DNA of 64,000 nt, taken from contig CAMATZ010000018.1 in assembly GCA_945861275.1 (NCBI GenBank), forward strand, positions 27,851 to 91,850, in the 5' to 3' direction. Below, in pieces: positions 9,060 through 17,497 of the stretch (positions within the stretch are counted from its first letter, which is position 1; every line of letters starts with the position of its first letter). This DNA is from Bordetella parapertussis. GTDB lineage: Bacteria; Pseudomonadota; Gammaproteobacteria; Burkholderiales; SG8-41. A program made the position numbers and the translations under genes. The notes under the pieces are model-generated. The model was not told the DNA's origin. It saw only the letters and a list, made by a program, of their open reading frames with translations, and made no database searches.

Positions 9060-9752
9060 ATGCTCTACGAATTGCGTCGCTACGATGTGGCCCCCGGCAA
9101 ACTGCCGGCACTGCTCGACCGCTTTGGCAGCTTCACCGTCCATAAGTGGAAGGCGTTCGGCTTTCGCCTGATTGGTTTCTGGACGCCCATGCTGGGCGAG
9201 AAGAGTAACCAGATCGTCTACATCTGGGGCTGGGAGAGCTATGAAGAGCGCGCCAGGAAGAACGCCGTGTGGCGCGCCGACCCTGAGCGCATCCAGAAGT
9301 GGACGGAGACCGAGAAGGACGGCCCGCTGGTGAACCGCGTCTACAACCAGCTGATGGAACCGACCGCGTACTCGCAGCTCGACAAGGGTGAAGCTTACGG
9401 GCCGGACGCCTCCACCCGCGACCCGTACTTCTTCGAACTGCGCGAGTATCAGGCGATGCCGCAGAAAATCATCAACATCACCGATCGCTTTGGCGGTTTT
9501 ACCTGCCAGGCGTTCAAAAAGCACGGTTTCCGGCAGGTGGGCTACTGGCAAAACCGCATCGGCGGCAACGATCACCAGCTCATTTACATGCTGGCGTGGG
9601 AGAACATGAACGAGCGCGTGGCCAAGTTTGACACGTTCGCCAAGGACCCCGACCGCGCCCGCGTGTTCGGCGAGAGCGAGAAGAACGGCCCCATCGTGCA
9701 ACAGGTGACCACCACCATTCTGCGGCCCACTGCCTTTTCGCCGATGAAGTAA
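9060..9752 (+). CDS. NIPSNAP family protein (two-domain)
   Basis: The 230-residue product contains two tandem dimeric alpha/beta-barrel-like NIPSNAP domains. One starts with LYELRRYDV, the other with FFELREYQAM at about residue 123. Each has matching RFG(S/G)FT and W-rich strands. NIPSNAP proteins are small cytoplasmic proteins of poorly defined role, often found with catabolic genes. A GTG at 9048 is possible, but the ATG at 9060 behind GTGAGGTG fits better. The Bug gene starts 2 bp after its stop. Confidence 0.85.
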   Translation: MLYELRRYDVAPGKLPALLDRFGSFTVHKWKAFGFRLIGFWTPMLGEKSNQIVYIWGWESYEERARKNAVWRADPERIQKWTETEKDGPLVNRVYNQLMEPTAYSQLDKGEAYGPDASTRDPYFFELREYQAMPQKIINITDRFGGFTCQAFKKHGFRQVGYWQNRIGGNDHQLIYMLAWENMNERVAKFDTFAKDPDRARVFGESEKNGPIVQQVTTTILRPTAFSPMK

Positions 9753-9754
9753 GG

Positions 9755-10744
9755 ATGAATTCGATACCTACCCGTAATGCTGCTGCGCTGTTGTTGCTTG
9801 CGCTGCTGTGCAACGGCGTGCTGGCGCAAACTGCTGCGCCCGGCGCCGCCTATCCGGTCAAACCGATACGCCTGGTCGTGGCATTTCCCCCCGGTGCTTC
9901 GAGCGACATCGTGGGCCGCATGTTGGGGCAGAAAATCTCCGAGCCACTGGGTCAGCAGGTGGTGGCGGATAATCGCGCCGGCGCGGGAGGAAATCTGGGG
10001 ATAGCGGTCGCAGCGAAGTCTGCGCCCGATGGCTACACGATCGTGCTCGCCACCTCGAGCATAGCTGTCAGTCCCGCGCTGTATTTGAACCCCGGCTATG
10101 ACGCGGTCAAGGATCTCGCGCCGGTCGCGCGGCTGACTTCTATCCCGAACATCCTGATCGTGCACCCTTCGGTGCCGGCAAAGACGTTGCGCCAGTTCAT
10201 CAACCTGGCGCGCGCGTCTCCCGGCAAACTCAACTTCGGTTCAGGTGGCGCTGGCACCACCAACCATCTCGCCAACGAACTTCTCAAATACCTGGAAAAA
10301 ATCAACATCGTGCATGTCCCCTATAAGGGTGTGACGCAGGCGATGACGGCGATGATGGGCGGCGAGGTGGACGAGGTGGTGATGCCTGTCACCACGGCGA
10401 TAGCGCAGGTGCGGGCCGGCAAGGTGCGTGCGCTGGCGGTGCTCAGCGAGCGGCGCATCACAACGCTTCCCGACGTGCCGACCGCGAAAGAGGCCGGCGT
10501 CGACGGCTTCGTCATGCCGGTGTGGTACGGCATGTTCGCGCCCGCGACAACGCCGCGCGATATTGTGTCGCGGCTGCACCGGGAATTGGTGAGGGCGCTG
10601 GAGGCGCCGGACATACGCGAGCGGCTCGCGGCGCTGGACGTCGAGCCCTGGCCAGGAACACCTGAGCAGCTGGCGGAATTGCTGCGCGCGGATATGGCGC
10701 GTTTCGGGGCTATCGTACGCAGCGCGGGCTTGCCGCGGCAATGA
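9755..10744 (+). CDS. Bug-family solute-binding protein
   Basis: The 329-residue product has a signal peptide ending at VLAQ (about 25), linker TAAPGAAYPVKPIRLVVAFP and the motif PPGASSD. ADNRAGAGGNLGIAVAAKS and VPYKGVTQAMTAMMGG follow. The start overlaps the ribosome site within the end of the NIPSNAP gene, so translation is probably coupled. It converges on the Bug gene that ends at 10808; the small hairpin at 10783-10800 lies between. Confidence 0.92.
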   Translation: MNSIPTRNAAALLLLALLCNGVLAQTAAPGAAYPVKPIRLVVAFPPGASSDIVGRMLGQKISEPLGQQVVADNRAGAGGNLGIAVAAKSAPDGYTIVLATSSIAVSPALYLNPGYDAVKDLAPVARLTSIPNILIVHPSVPAKTLRQFINLARASPGKLNFGSGGAGTTNHLANELLKYLEKINIVHVPYKGVTQAMTAMMGGEVDEVVMPVTTAIAQVRAGKVRALAVLSERRITTLPDVPTAKEAGVDGFVMPVWYGMFAPATTPRDIVSRLHRELVRALEAPDIRERLAALDVEPWPGTPEQLAELLRADMARFGAIVRSAGLPRQ

Positions 10745-10782
10745 GCGGACGCACAGATTCACTCGCGTGATTCCAGAAAATT

Positions 10783-10800
10783 AATTGCACGTCTGCAATT
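10783..10800. terminator. small hairpin between convergent Bug genes
   Basis: Perfect 7-bp arms AATTGCA and TGCAATT flank a 4-base loop. It sits in the 63-bp gap between converging genes, so a two-way terminator is plausible. The stem is AT-rich and has no T-run, so support is weak. Confidence 0.3.
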
Positions 10801-10807
10801 CTCCGGT

Positions 10808-11818
10808 TCAGGGTTTTATGCCGGACTCGCGGACCACTTTACGCCATAGTTCCAATTCGATCTTGAGCACGCGCGCGAGCTCCTGCGGCGAACTCGCCAG
10901 GATTTCCGTGGCCTGTGCTTCCGCGCGGCGCGCGAACTCCGGGCGCTGCAGGCCGCGTTTGGCCTCGGCACTGAGTTTCTCGACCAGCGCCATGGGCGTG
11001 CCTGCTGGCGCGAACAGGCCGAACCATCCGGTGACTTCATAACCCGGTAATCCGCTTTCGGCCGTTGTTGGCAGATCGGGGACTGCCTTGTTGCGCCGTG
11101 GCGAAGTTATGGCCAGGGCGCGCAGGTGGCCGGCGGCGACCAGCGGCAGGGCGGAAATGGCCGCGCCGAGCATCCAGTTCACGTCGCCGCTGATCACGGC
11201 CGGATAAGCGTCAGCCACCCCCTTGTAAGGTATGCCGAGCATGGTGGTGCCGGACAGCGAGGGTAGCAGCGCGGATCCCAGGTGCGTGATACTGCCGATG
11301 CCGGAATTGGCGTAGCTCACTGCGCCCGGTTTTAGTTTGGCGAGTGCGATCAGTTCTTTTATCGATGCGACCGGCAGTGACGGCGTTACCACGACAATAT
11401 ACGGCGTGGAGGTCAGGTTGCTCACCGGTTGGAAGGAGCCGATCGGATCATAATTCACCGCACGAAAAGCGGCATTGGTGGCGATGCCGTTGCTGGTTAC
11501 TAACAGCGTGTAGCCGTCCGCGGCGGATTTTGCCACCAGCTCGATGCCTATGGCGCCGCCGGCGCCGGTGCGGTTATCAACCACAAACGGCTGATTGAAT
11601 ACCGAGTAGAGGTGCTGAGCTACCACGCGCGCGGTGGTATCCACCCCGCCGCCTGCGGTGACGTTGACGACAATACGCACTGGCCGCACGGGATAGGCCT
11701 GTGCGGGGCCTGTCGAAGCGGGCTGCGCCAGTGCGGGCAGGCTGGCGGCCAGCAGCAGGGCGGAAAATGCCGTGACTGCTGCGTTACCAAGCAGGCGACT
11801 GGATTTGCATGCATGCAT
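10808..11818 (-). CDS. Bug-family solute-binding protein
   Basis: The 336-residue product starts at the ATG at 11818, which has GAAGGAAAA upstream. The signal peptide ends near ALAQ, and an extended linker QPASTGPAQAYP precedes PVRIVVNVTAGGGVDTT, a variant of the usual PPGGxxD motif. VDNRTGAGGAIG and IPYKGVADAYPAVISG confirm the family. The linker codons contain a CTTCGACA-type repeat core (11707-11718 on the plus strand) also seen in other Bug genes here. It is divergent from the alpha-hydroxy-acid oxidase at 12006. Confidence 0.93.
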   Translation of the reverse strand: MHACKSSRLLGNAAVTAFSALLLAASLPALAQPASTGPAQAYPVRPVRIVVNVTAGGGVDTTARVVAQHLYSVFNQPFVVDNRTGAGGAIGIELVAKSAADGYTLLVTSNGIATNAAFRAVNYDPIGSFQPVSNLTSTPYIVVVTPSLPVASIKELIALAKLKPGAVSYANSGIGSITHLGSALLPSLSGTTMLGIPYKGVADAYPAVISGDVNWMLGAAISALPLVAAGHLRALAITSPRRNKAVPDLPTTAESGLPGYEVTGWFGLFAPAGTPMALVEKLSAEAKRGLQRPEFARRAEAQATEILASSPQELARVLKIELELWRKVVRESGIKP

Positions 11819-12005
11819 CTTTTTTCCTTCGCTATTCGGTGTGAAGCACGCCATTGGCATTTACAGATTCCCGCGTGCGGCGCCGATGGGACCGGCCGCA
11901 GCCGTTGGTTGGACTATTGTATGATCATTGGCAGTGCGGCGCTTTGCGCTATGCGTTCGAGTAGAATTGCAAGTATCGACTGACATTCAGGGACGAGATT
12001 AAATT

Positions 12006-13205
12006 ATGAGCGATACCGCTACACAAAAAAACAAGATAGCCACGACGCCACACCATCTCAGGCACATGCTGTGCCTTGATGATTTTGAAGCGCCCGCGCG
12101 CCGTTTCCTGCCGCGTCCCATCTTCGGCTACATTTCGGGCGGCGTGGAGACCGATGCATCGCTCAGCGGCAACCGCGCTGCCTTCAGCGAGTACGAGTTT
12201 TTGCCGCGGGTGCTGGTCAATACCAAGGCGCGCCACCAGAAGACGACGCTGCTCGGACGCACTTACGATCTGCCGTTTGGATTTCCGCCGATGGGCTCCA
12301 CGGCGCTCGCCGCCTACCGCGGTGATGAAGCCCTCGCCAAGGTCGCGGCGGAACTCAATACGGTGATGATCCAGAGCGGCGCGTCACTGATACCGATGGA
12401 GCGGCTCAAAGCCGTCGGACCGACCGCGTGGTTCCAGGCGTATCTGCCCGGCGAGCCCGACATCATCACGCCGCTGGTGGAGCGCGCGCAGCAGACCGGT
12501 TTCGAAGTGCTGGTGCTCACGGTGGACGTGCAAATGGCCGCAAACCGCGAGAACAACGTTCGCACCGGCTACAGCTCGCCGCTGAGACCGACGCCACGGC
12601 TGGCGTGGGACTGCATGGTGCGGCCGCGCTGGCTGTTCGGCACTTTTACCCGCACCGTGCTCAACCACGGCATGCCGCACCTCGAAAACATGGGCTTTCC
12701 CCGCATACCGATACTCGGCAACATGGAGCGCCCGCGCATGTCGCGCGACGGCCTAAACTGGGAACACGTGGAACTCATGCGCAAAATCTGGAAGGGCAAG
12801 CTGGTGTTAAAGGGCGTGCTCGCGCGCGAGGACGTGCGCATCGCGCGCGAGAGCGGCGTCGACGGCATCATGGTATCGAACCACGGCGGGCGTCAGCTCG
12901 ACGGCACGATATCGCCATTGCGCGCGTTGCCGGGCGCAGTCGCTGAAGCCGGCGGCATGGCGATCATGATGGACAGCGGCATTCGCCGTGGCAGTGACGT
13001 GCTCAAGGCGCTCGCGCTGGGCGCGCATTTTGTCTTTGTCGGCCGACCATTCCTTTACGCGGCCGCGATTGCGGGCGAAGCCGGCGTGCGCCACGCCGCC
13101 AACCTGCTGCGGGAGGAGATCAGCCGTAACATGGCGATGCTGGGTGTCTCATCTGTTGCCGAAATGAAGCGCGAATTGATTGTTTCGAGCCGCGGGCCGA
13201 TTTAG
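12006..13205 (+). CDS. FMN-dependent alpha-hydroxy-acid oxidase/dehydrogenase
   Basis: The 399-residue TIM-barrel protein belongs to the lactate/glycolate/mandelate oxidoreductase family. SNHGGRQLD at about 291-299 carries the catalytic His293 and the adjacent Arg. DSGIRRGSDVLKALALGA and FVGRPFLYA form the FMN phosphate site, and FPPMGSTALA is the N-terminal FMN strand. Such enzymes oxidise 2-hydroxy acids to 2-oxo acids. No signal peptide or membrane insertion loop is evident. An alcohol dehydrogenase gene starts 49 bp downstream. A paralogue is at 53646, and a truncated third copy is near 15780-15880. Confidence 0.92.
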   Translation: MSDTATQKNKIATTPHHLRHMLCLDDFEAPARRFLPRPIFGYISGGVETDASLSGNRAAFSEYEFLPRVLVNTKARHQKTTLLGRTYDLPFGFPPMGSTALAAYRGDEALAKVAAELNTVMIQSGASLIPMERLKAVGPTAWFQAYLPGEPDIITPLVERAQQTGFEVLVLTVDVQMAANRENNVRTGYSSPLRPTPRLAWDCMVRPRWLFGTFTRTVLNHGMPHLENMGFPRIPILGNMERPRMSRDGLNWEHVELMRKIWKGKLVLKGVLAREDVRIARESGVDGIMVSNHGGRQLDGTISPLRALPGAVAEAGGMAIMMDSGIRRGSDVLKALALGAHFVFVGRPFLYAAAIAGEAGVRHAANLLREEISRNMAMLGVSSVAEMKRELIVSSRGPI

Positions 13206-13254
13206 ACCCTAAAGCGTTACGCCGACCCTATTCAAATCTTATGGATTTTCCCCT

Positions 13255-14403
13255 ATGACGATACGATGCAAAGCCGCCGTTCTGCGCACGATTGCAGCGC
13301 CACGGCCCTACGCGCGGTCCAAGCCACTGTCGATCGAGGAAGTCACGCTCGCACCGCCGAAGTCCGTTGAACTGCTGGTGCGCATCGCCGGCGCGGGGCT
13401 TTGTCACTCGGACCTGTCGGTGATAAACGGCGATCGTCCGCGCCCGGTTCCGCTGGCGTTAGGTCACGAAGGGTCAGGGGAGGTTGTTGAAGTCGGCTCG
13501 GCCATCGACGACGTGCGTGTCGGGGATCACGTGGTGTTCCAGTTCTCGGCGTCCTGCGGCCGTTGCCGGCGTTGTGTCGAGGGGCGGCCGCAGGTGTGCG
13601 AGCGCGCGCGTGTTGCAAAGGCGACCAGTGACTTGATGGCGGGTGGAAGCCGCATCACCAGCCTCAACGGGGAACGTATCGGTCATCATTCGGGATTGTC
13701 GTGCATGGCCGAGTACGCAGTGGTCGATCGCGGCAGCGTAGTCGTCGTCGATCGCGACGTGCCGCTTGCAGATGCGGCGCTGTTCGGCTGCGCGGTGATG
13801 ACCGGCGTGGGGGCCGTGATCAATACGGCGCGCATCCGCCCGGGAGATTCGGTTGCGATCCTTGGCCTGGGCGGGGTGGGACTGAGCGGCGTGCTCGGCG
13901 CGCGACTGGCCGGCGCCGAGACGATTATTGCGATTGACCGCGAGCCGGCCCGGCTGGAAGTTGCGCTCAGCGTTGGCGCGACGCATGCGATATGCGCGCG
14001 GGATGCCGACTGCATCGAACAGGTGCGCGATCTCACGGGCGGCGGTGTTGACTATGCGTTCGAATTATCAGGCGGTGCCGATGCGATGACCACGGCCTAC
14101 GGTGTCGTCCAGTACGGCGGAACCGTGGTGATCTGCGGCTTGCCGCCGCTGACTTCGACCTTCAGCATCAACCAGTGCGATATTGTCGGGCAGGAGAAAT
14201 CCATACGCGGCAGCTACATGGGATCGTGCGTGCCGGTGCGCGACATACCCAGATTCATGCGCCTTTACAGCGAGGGCCGCCTGCCGGTTAACCGCTTGAT
14301 CGACGGCTACATCGGGTTCGACGAGGTGAACGCGGGCTTCGACAAGCTGCAGGACGTCAAAGCCATACGCCAGATACTCACGCCGCACGGGGTGGGATCT
14401 TGA
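13255..14403 (+). CDS. zinc-dependent alcohol dehydrogenase (MDR family)
   Basis: The 382-residue product has catalytic zinc ligands C50 (GAGLCHSD) and H71-E72 (GHEGSGEV). The structural-zinc cysteines C101, C104, C107 and C115 are in CGRCRRCVEGRPQVC. The Rossmann motif GLGGVGLSGVLGARLAGA is followed by an acidic residue in IAIDRE, which favours NAD over NADP. It most resembles the class III/aryl-alcohol group. It lies between the alpha-hydroxy-acid oxidase and an iron-type alcohol dehydrogenase, suggesting an alcohol-to-acid oxidation module. Confidence 0.92.
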   Translation: MTIRCKAAVLRTIAAPRPYARSKPLSIEEVTLAPPKSVELLVRIAGAGLCHSDLSVINGDRPRPVPLALGHEGSGEVVEVGSAIDDVRVGDHVVFQFSASCGRCRRCVEGRPQVCERARVAKATSDLMAGGSRITSLNGERIGHHSGLSCMAEYAVVDRGSVVVVDRDVPLADAALFGCAVMTGVGAVINTARIRPGDSVAILGLGGVGLSGVLGARLAGAETIIAIDREPARLEVALSVGATHAICARDADCIEQVRDLTGGGVDYAFELSGGADAMTTAYGVVQYGGTVVICGLPPLTSTFSINQCDIVGQEKSIRGSYMGSCVPVRDIPRFMRLYSEGRLPVNRLIDGYIGFDEVNAGFDKLQDVKAIRQILTPHGVGS

Positions 14404-14479
14404 TTTATCCGACTTTCGTGCGGGTCACAGGAGCAAACGAATTGCCGTATTTACTGGCAAGTCAAAAGCTACCCTCTTA

Positions 14480-14592
14480 CCGTCATTCCGGCGCAGGCCG
14501 GAATCCAGTGCGTTACCCGATCCGAAGTATCTTGATTCGAGATGCTTCGCATGATTGCACGTACTGGATTCCAGCATTCGCCGGAATGACGG
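14480..14592. repeat. paired inverted repeat (MITE- or BIME-like), about 113 bp
   Basis: Two arms of about 30 bp (14480-14509 and 14563-14592) are near-perfect reverse complements. The left one contains its own hairpin ATTCCGGC/GCCGGAAT; the outer edges are CCGTCATTCC and GGAATGACGG. The middle 53 bp looks unique. It fills the gap between the two alcohol dehydrogenase genes and supplies no gene. Confidence 0.75.
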
Positions 14593-14605
14593 GATAGGAG
14601 CGCGC

Positions 14606-15763
14606 ATGCTGACAGGCACGGTGCAATGGACGGCACAGGAACGCGTGATCCACGGCACGCCCGTGGCCACAGCCGTGCCCGTGGAAATCGAACGCAGCGG
14701 CGCCAGGCGCGTGCTGCTGCTCACCACGCAGTCGCTCACCAACAGCAGGCTGATCCGCGACGTGACCTCGGCACTCGGCGATCGCTGCGTGGGTCAGTTC
14801 GCCGCGATACGCGCGCACTCACCGCGCGAAGCGGTGATCGCCGGCGCTGCACTCGCGCGCGAGATTGAAGCGGACCATCTGCTCGCCGTCGGCGGGGGCT
14901 CGGTGATCGATGCGACCAAGACCATGTTGCTCGCGTTGTGGCGCGGCGTGCACGACCTCGACACACTGTCGACGCTGGCAGTCAAGCGTGGCGCGCCGTC
15001 GCTGACGCCGCTGGCCTCCGACCGCATGCGTATGACTGCGGTGCCCACCACATTGTCCGCCGCCGAATTCAGCAGCGGCGCGGGGATCACCGATGTCCAG
15101 CGCAAGGTCAAGCTGTCGTTCTCTCACCCGCTGATGGCGCCCATTGCCGTGATACTCGATCCGGCAGCGACGCTCGAGACGCCGATGGAACTGATGCTGT
15201 CGACCGGCATGCGCGCGATGGATCACGCGGTCGAGCGCTGGTGCTCGATCCGGCCGCATCCGCTGGCCGACGGCCTGGCACTGCAGGCGATGGCGATGCT
15301 CGCCGAGAACCTGCCGGCGATCAAGGCGCACCCCGGCGACCTGGAGCCGCGCCTGAACTGCCAGCTCGCGGCATGGCTCACGCAGGTGTCTGCCATACCC
15401 GGCGTGCCGAACGGCGCGAGCCACGGCATCGGTTACATACTGGGCGGCTACGCTGGTGTGCCGCATGGCATAACGTCCTGCATCTCGCTTGCCGCCACGC
15501 TTGAATGGAACGAGCCTGTCAATGCCTCGCGTCAACAGACTGTGGCGGAAAAACTCGGCCGTCCCGGTGCGCGGCCGTGCGACGTGATGCGGGATTTCGT
15601 CAGTTCGCTGGGCCTGCCCACACGGCTCGGCGATGTCGGTATCGCAGCAGATCGAATTCCCGAGCTCGCGCGGCAATACGACGGCACCGGACCGATTGCC
15701 ACCAATCCAAGGCCGGTGCGGGGCGCGGACGATGTTGCGGAGATACTCAAGCTCGCGGTTTGA
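14606..15763 (+). CDS. iron-containing alcohol dehydrogenase / maleylacetate reductase-like
   Basis: The 385-residue product is a group III metal-dependent dehydrogenase. GGGSVIDATK binds the dinucleotide, and VPTTLSAAEFS is the conserved substrate/metal segment. Metal-binding His residues are seen in RAMDHAVE and in NGASHGIGYILGGYAGVPHG. The pattern fits maleylacetate reductases and similar enzymes; the substrate is not certain. The open frame extends up to 14555 into the repeat, but the ATG at 14606 has TAGGAG in front. Confidence 0.88.
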   Translation: MLTGTVQWTAQERVIHGTPVATAVPVEIERSGARRVLLLTTQSLTNSRLIRDVTSALGDRCVGQFAAIRAHSPREAVIAGAALAREIEADHLLAVGGGSVIDATKTMLLALWRGVHDLDTLSTLAVKRGAPSLTPLASDRMRMTAVPTTLSAAEFSSGAGITDVQRKVKLSFSHPLMAPIAVILDPAATLETPMELMLSTGMRAMDHAVERWCSIRPHPLADGLALQAMAMLAENLPAIKAHPGDLEPRLNCQLAAWLTQVSAIPGVPNGASHGIGYILGGYAGVPHGITSCISLAATLEWNEPVNASRQQTVAEKLGRPGARPCDVMRDFVSSLGLPTRLGDVGIAADRIPELARQYDGTGPIATNPRPVRGADDVAEILKLAV

Positions 15764-15779
15764 GAGCGAATGCCGTGCT

Positions 15780-15880
15780 TAGTGGTCTGTACTCGCAAGC
15801 ATAATCGCGGGCGAAGCCGGCTTGCGGCATGCCGCAAGCTCCTGCGGGACGAAATCATTCGCAATTCAGGTGGGGGATAG
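15780..15880 (+). pseudogene. remnant of an alpha-hydroxy-acid oxidase C-terminus
   Basis: Bases 15804-15836 read IAGEAGLRHAA, matching IAGEAGVRHAA near the end of the oxidase at 12006. After one shift of frame the match continues as LLRDEIIRN, against LLREEISRN, to a stop at 15878-15880. About 30 codons remain, starting abruptly after the iron-type dehydrogenase. It is a decayed fragment of a third oxidase copy. Confidence 0.65.
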
Positions 15881-15945
15881 CAACGCTTCACCCGCCGCCG
15901 TGACCAGCTCATCCTGTGTGCTGCGGCTCGTTTAGTCATGTCAGC

Positions 15946-15974
15946 TTGACATTAGATGTTTGATGCATTAGCAT
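15946..15974 (+). promoter_or_regulatory. promoter of the CopG/VapC operon
   Basis: A consensus TTGACA (15946-15951), a 17-bp spacer and TAGCAT (15969-15974). Transcription would start about 7 bp later, at or next to the antitoxin ATG at 15982. The mRNA would therefore be leaderless or nearly so. Confidence 0.65.
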
Positions 15975-15981
15975 CTGATGT
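15949..15981. promoter_or_regulatory. imperfect palindromic operator overlapping the toxin-antitoxin promoter
   Basis: ACATtAGATGtT on the left pairs with AgCATCTgATGT on the right, 10 of 12 outer positions, centred near 15965. It covers the -10 box and spacer and reaches the start codon. Ribbon-helix-helix antitoxins typically bind such sites to repress their own operon. Confidence 0.6.
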
Positions 15982-16224
15982 ATGCGAACCACGCTCGATA
16001 TCGCAAACGATGTGCTCAGCGCCGCCAAGGAGCGCGCGCGCCGCGAGAAAAAAACCACCGGCGATGTCATTTCGGAACTCGCCCGCTACGCATTGAACGC
16101 GCCGCCAGAAACGCCAACAGCGCGGGCGCCGAAGGCGGTCTACGGCTTGCGCCCTTTCCCGAAACGCGGCGGCGTTGTCACCAACGAACTGATCGACAAG
16201 TTGCGCGAAGACGACGTCTACTGA
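15982..16224 (+). CDS. CopG/ribbon-helix-helix antitoxin
   Basis: The 80-residue protein begins MRTTLDIANDVLSAAKERAR, the beta-strand plus helix of a ribbon-helix-helix DNA-binding domain. A proline-rich linker and a C-terminal segment ending in ELIDKLREDDVY follow; this tail would wrap and inhibit the toxin. Its TGA overlaps the toxin ATG (sequence ATGA in reverse order, TGATG), so the two are translationally coupled. It probably represses its own promoter through the palindrome at 15949-15981. Confidence 0.88.
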   Translation: MRTTLDIANDVLSAAKERARREKKTTGDVISELARYALNAPPETPTARAPKAVYGLRPFPKRGGVVTNELIDKLREDDVY

Positions 16225-16652
16225 TGCGCGCGCTGCTGGACGTCAATGTACTGATCGCGCTGTTGGACGCAGATCATTCGCTGCATGCACGCGCCACCCA
16301 TTGGTTCGCCGGCCATGCCCGGAGCGGCTGGGCGTCGTGTCCGATTACGCAAAACGGCTGTATTCGCATCATGTCACACCCGAGCTATCCGAACGCGTTG
16401 TCCGTGCGGGCAGTCATCGAACGGCTTATGCAGGCGAGCGCAAGCGCCTTCCATGAGTTTTGGCCCGACGACGTCAGCCTGCTCGATGCGAAGGTCGCCG
16501 ATTCTGCCCGCATTCATGGGCCGCGCCAGCTCACTGATGTCTACTTGCTCGCACTCGCCGTGCGGCATAACGGGCAGTTCGTCACATTCGATGCGTCGGT
16601 TTCCGTCGACGCTATCAGGAGCGCCGGGAAGCGGCATCTGCTGACCCTCTAG
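16224..16652 (+). CDS. VapC-like PIN-domain ribonuclease toxin
   Basis: The 142-residue PIN protein has the first acidic residue D6 in LLDVNVLIALLD, a TQNGCIRI segment, and the later acidic residues in LTDVYLLALAV and FVTFDASV. PIN toxins cut structured RNA such as tRNA with Mg2+. The start is the ATG overlapping the antitoxin stop. A longer open frame from 15978 would run through the antitoxin gene in another frame and is rejected. Confidence 0.87.
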   Translation: MRALLDVNVLIALLDADHSLHARATHWFAGHARSGWASCPITQNGCIRIMSHPSYPNALSVRAVIERLMQASASAFHEFWPDDVSLLDAKVADSARIHGPRQLTDVYLLALAVRHNGQFVTFDASVSVDAIRSAGKRHLLTL

Positions 16653-16701
16653 CTGGGCGCTGCGCAAACTAATATGCATAACTAATGCCGGCGGTTTACA
16701 A

Positions 16702-17497
16702 ATGTCCGCGCCTGAATGTTTCGGCTCAAATTCAGTATCCGTGATTGTCGATGACCGCGAAAGCGGCAGCGGTGTGCTGAAAGCATTGCGTGATCTCGAA
16801 GACGTCACGGTTGCGGTGCAGCGTTTGCCGCTGGGCGAGTATCTGGTAGATGGTCGAATACTGTTCGAACGCAAATCCCTGCTTGATCTCGCCGAGTCGA
16901 TCAAAGATGGCCGTTTGTTCAAAACAGGCATGCAGACTTGCGGCATCGCCGATAAAAACAGTCATCCTGCTCGAAGGGACTTCAGTCGACATCGCAACCA
17001 GTGGTATGCGTCGCGAAGCAATCCAGGGCGCACTGATCACGCTCAGCGTGATTCTCGGAATTCCCCTGTTGCGATCAGTAAGCCCTGAAGAATCGGCTCG
17101 TCTAATGCTCTATGCGGCGCGGCAGATTCAGACCGTCGTATCCGGGGCAATTCCGCGCAAAGGCGCAAGGCCCAGGGGCAAGTGGGGACTTCAACTCTAC
17201 ATCCTGCAAGGATTGCCGGGCATCGGCCCGGCCCGGGCACGGCATCTACTGGCGAGATTTGGCTCCATTGAAAACGTGTTGCACGCTCAAGTCGATGATC
17301 TCAGCGCGTTGCCGGGCATCGGCCCGGCTACTGCACGGCGCATTCGCTGGGTGGTGAGCGAACCGCGTTCGGCGTATGGCGTAGAAAAGCGGTGTTGCGC
17401 GTTCAAAGAATTGACAAGCCTCCGCAGCAGGTCTAGTCTTTTAACCTCGGGTTTCATCATCACTTTTCCACCACCACTTCTTGGGAGAACAGTATGA
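16702..17497 (+). pseudogene. ERCC4-type nuclease with two HhH motifs, frameshifted
   Basis: The first frame (16702 on) gives VDDRESGSGVLKAL, then LPLGEYLVDGRILFERKSLLDL, the DxRE and ERKxxxD motifs of the XPF/Hef nuclease family. At the A-run 16921-16924 the sense jumps to the next frame: GRLFK joins QACRLAASP and ILLEG. It then runs through two helix-hairpin-helix motifs, LPGIGPARARHLLARFG and LPGIGPATARRIRWVV. One extra A (AAAA for AAA) explains the break. The natural end would be near 17386. About 37 further residues without family character run to a TGA that overlaps the amidohydrolase ATG. Two apparent defects suggest a decayed gene; a sequencing error is the alternative. Confidence 0.75.
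17411..17439 (+). promoter_or_regulatory. candidate sigma-70 promoter for the amidohydrolase
   Basis: TTGACA (17411-17416), a 17-bp spacer, and TAGTCT (17434-17439), ending 54 bp before the amidohydrolase ATG. It lies inside the unnatural tail of the frameshifted nuclease frame, which supports that tail not being real coding sequence. Confidence 0.6.
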
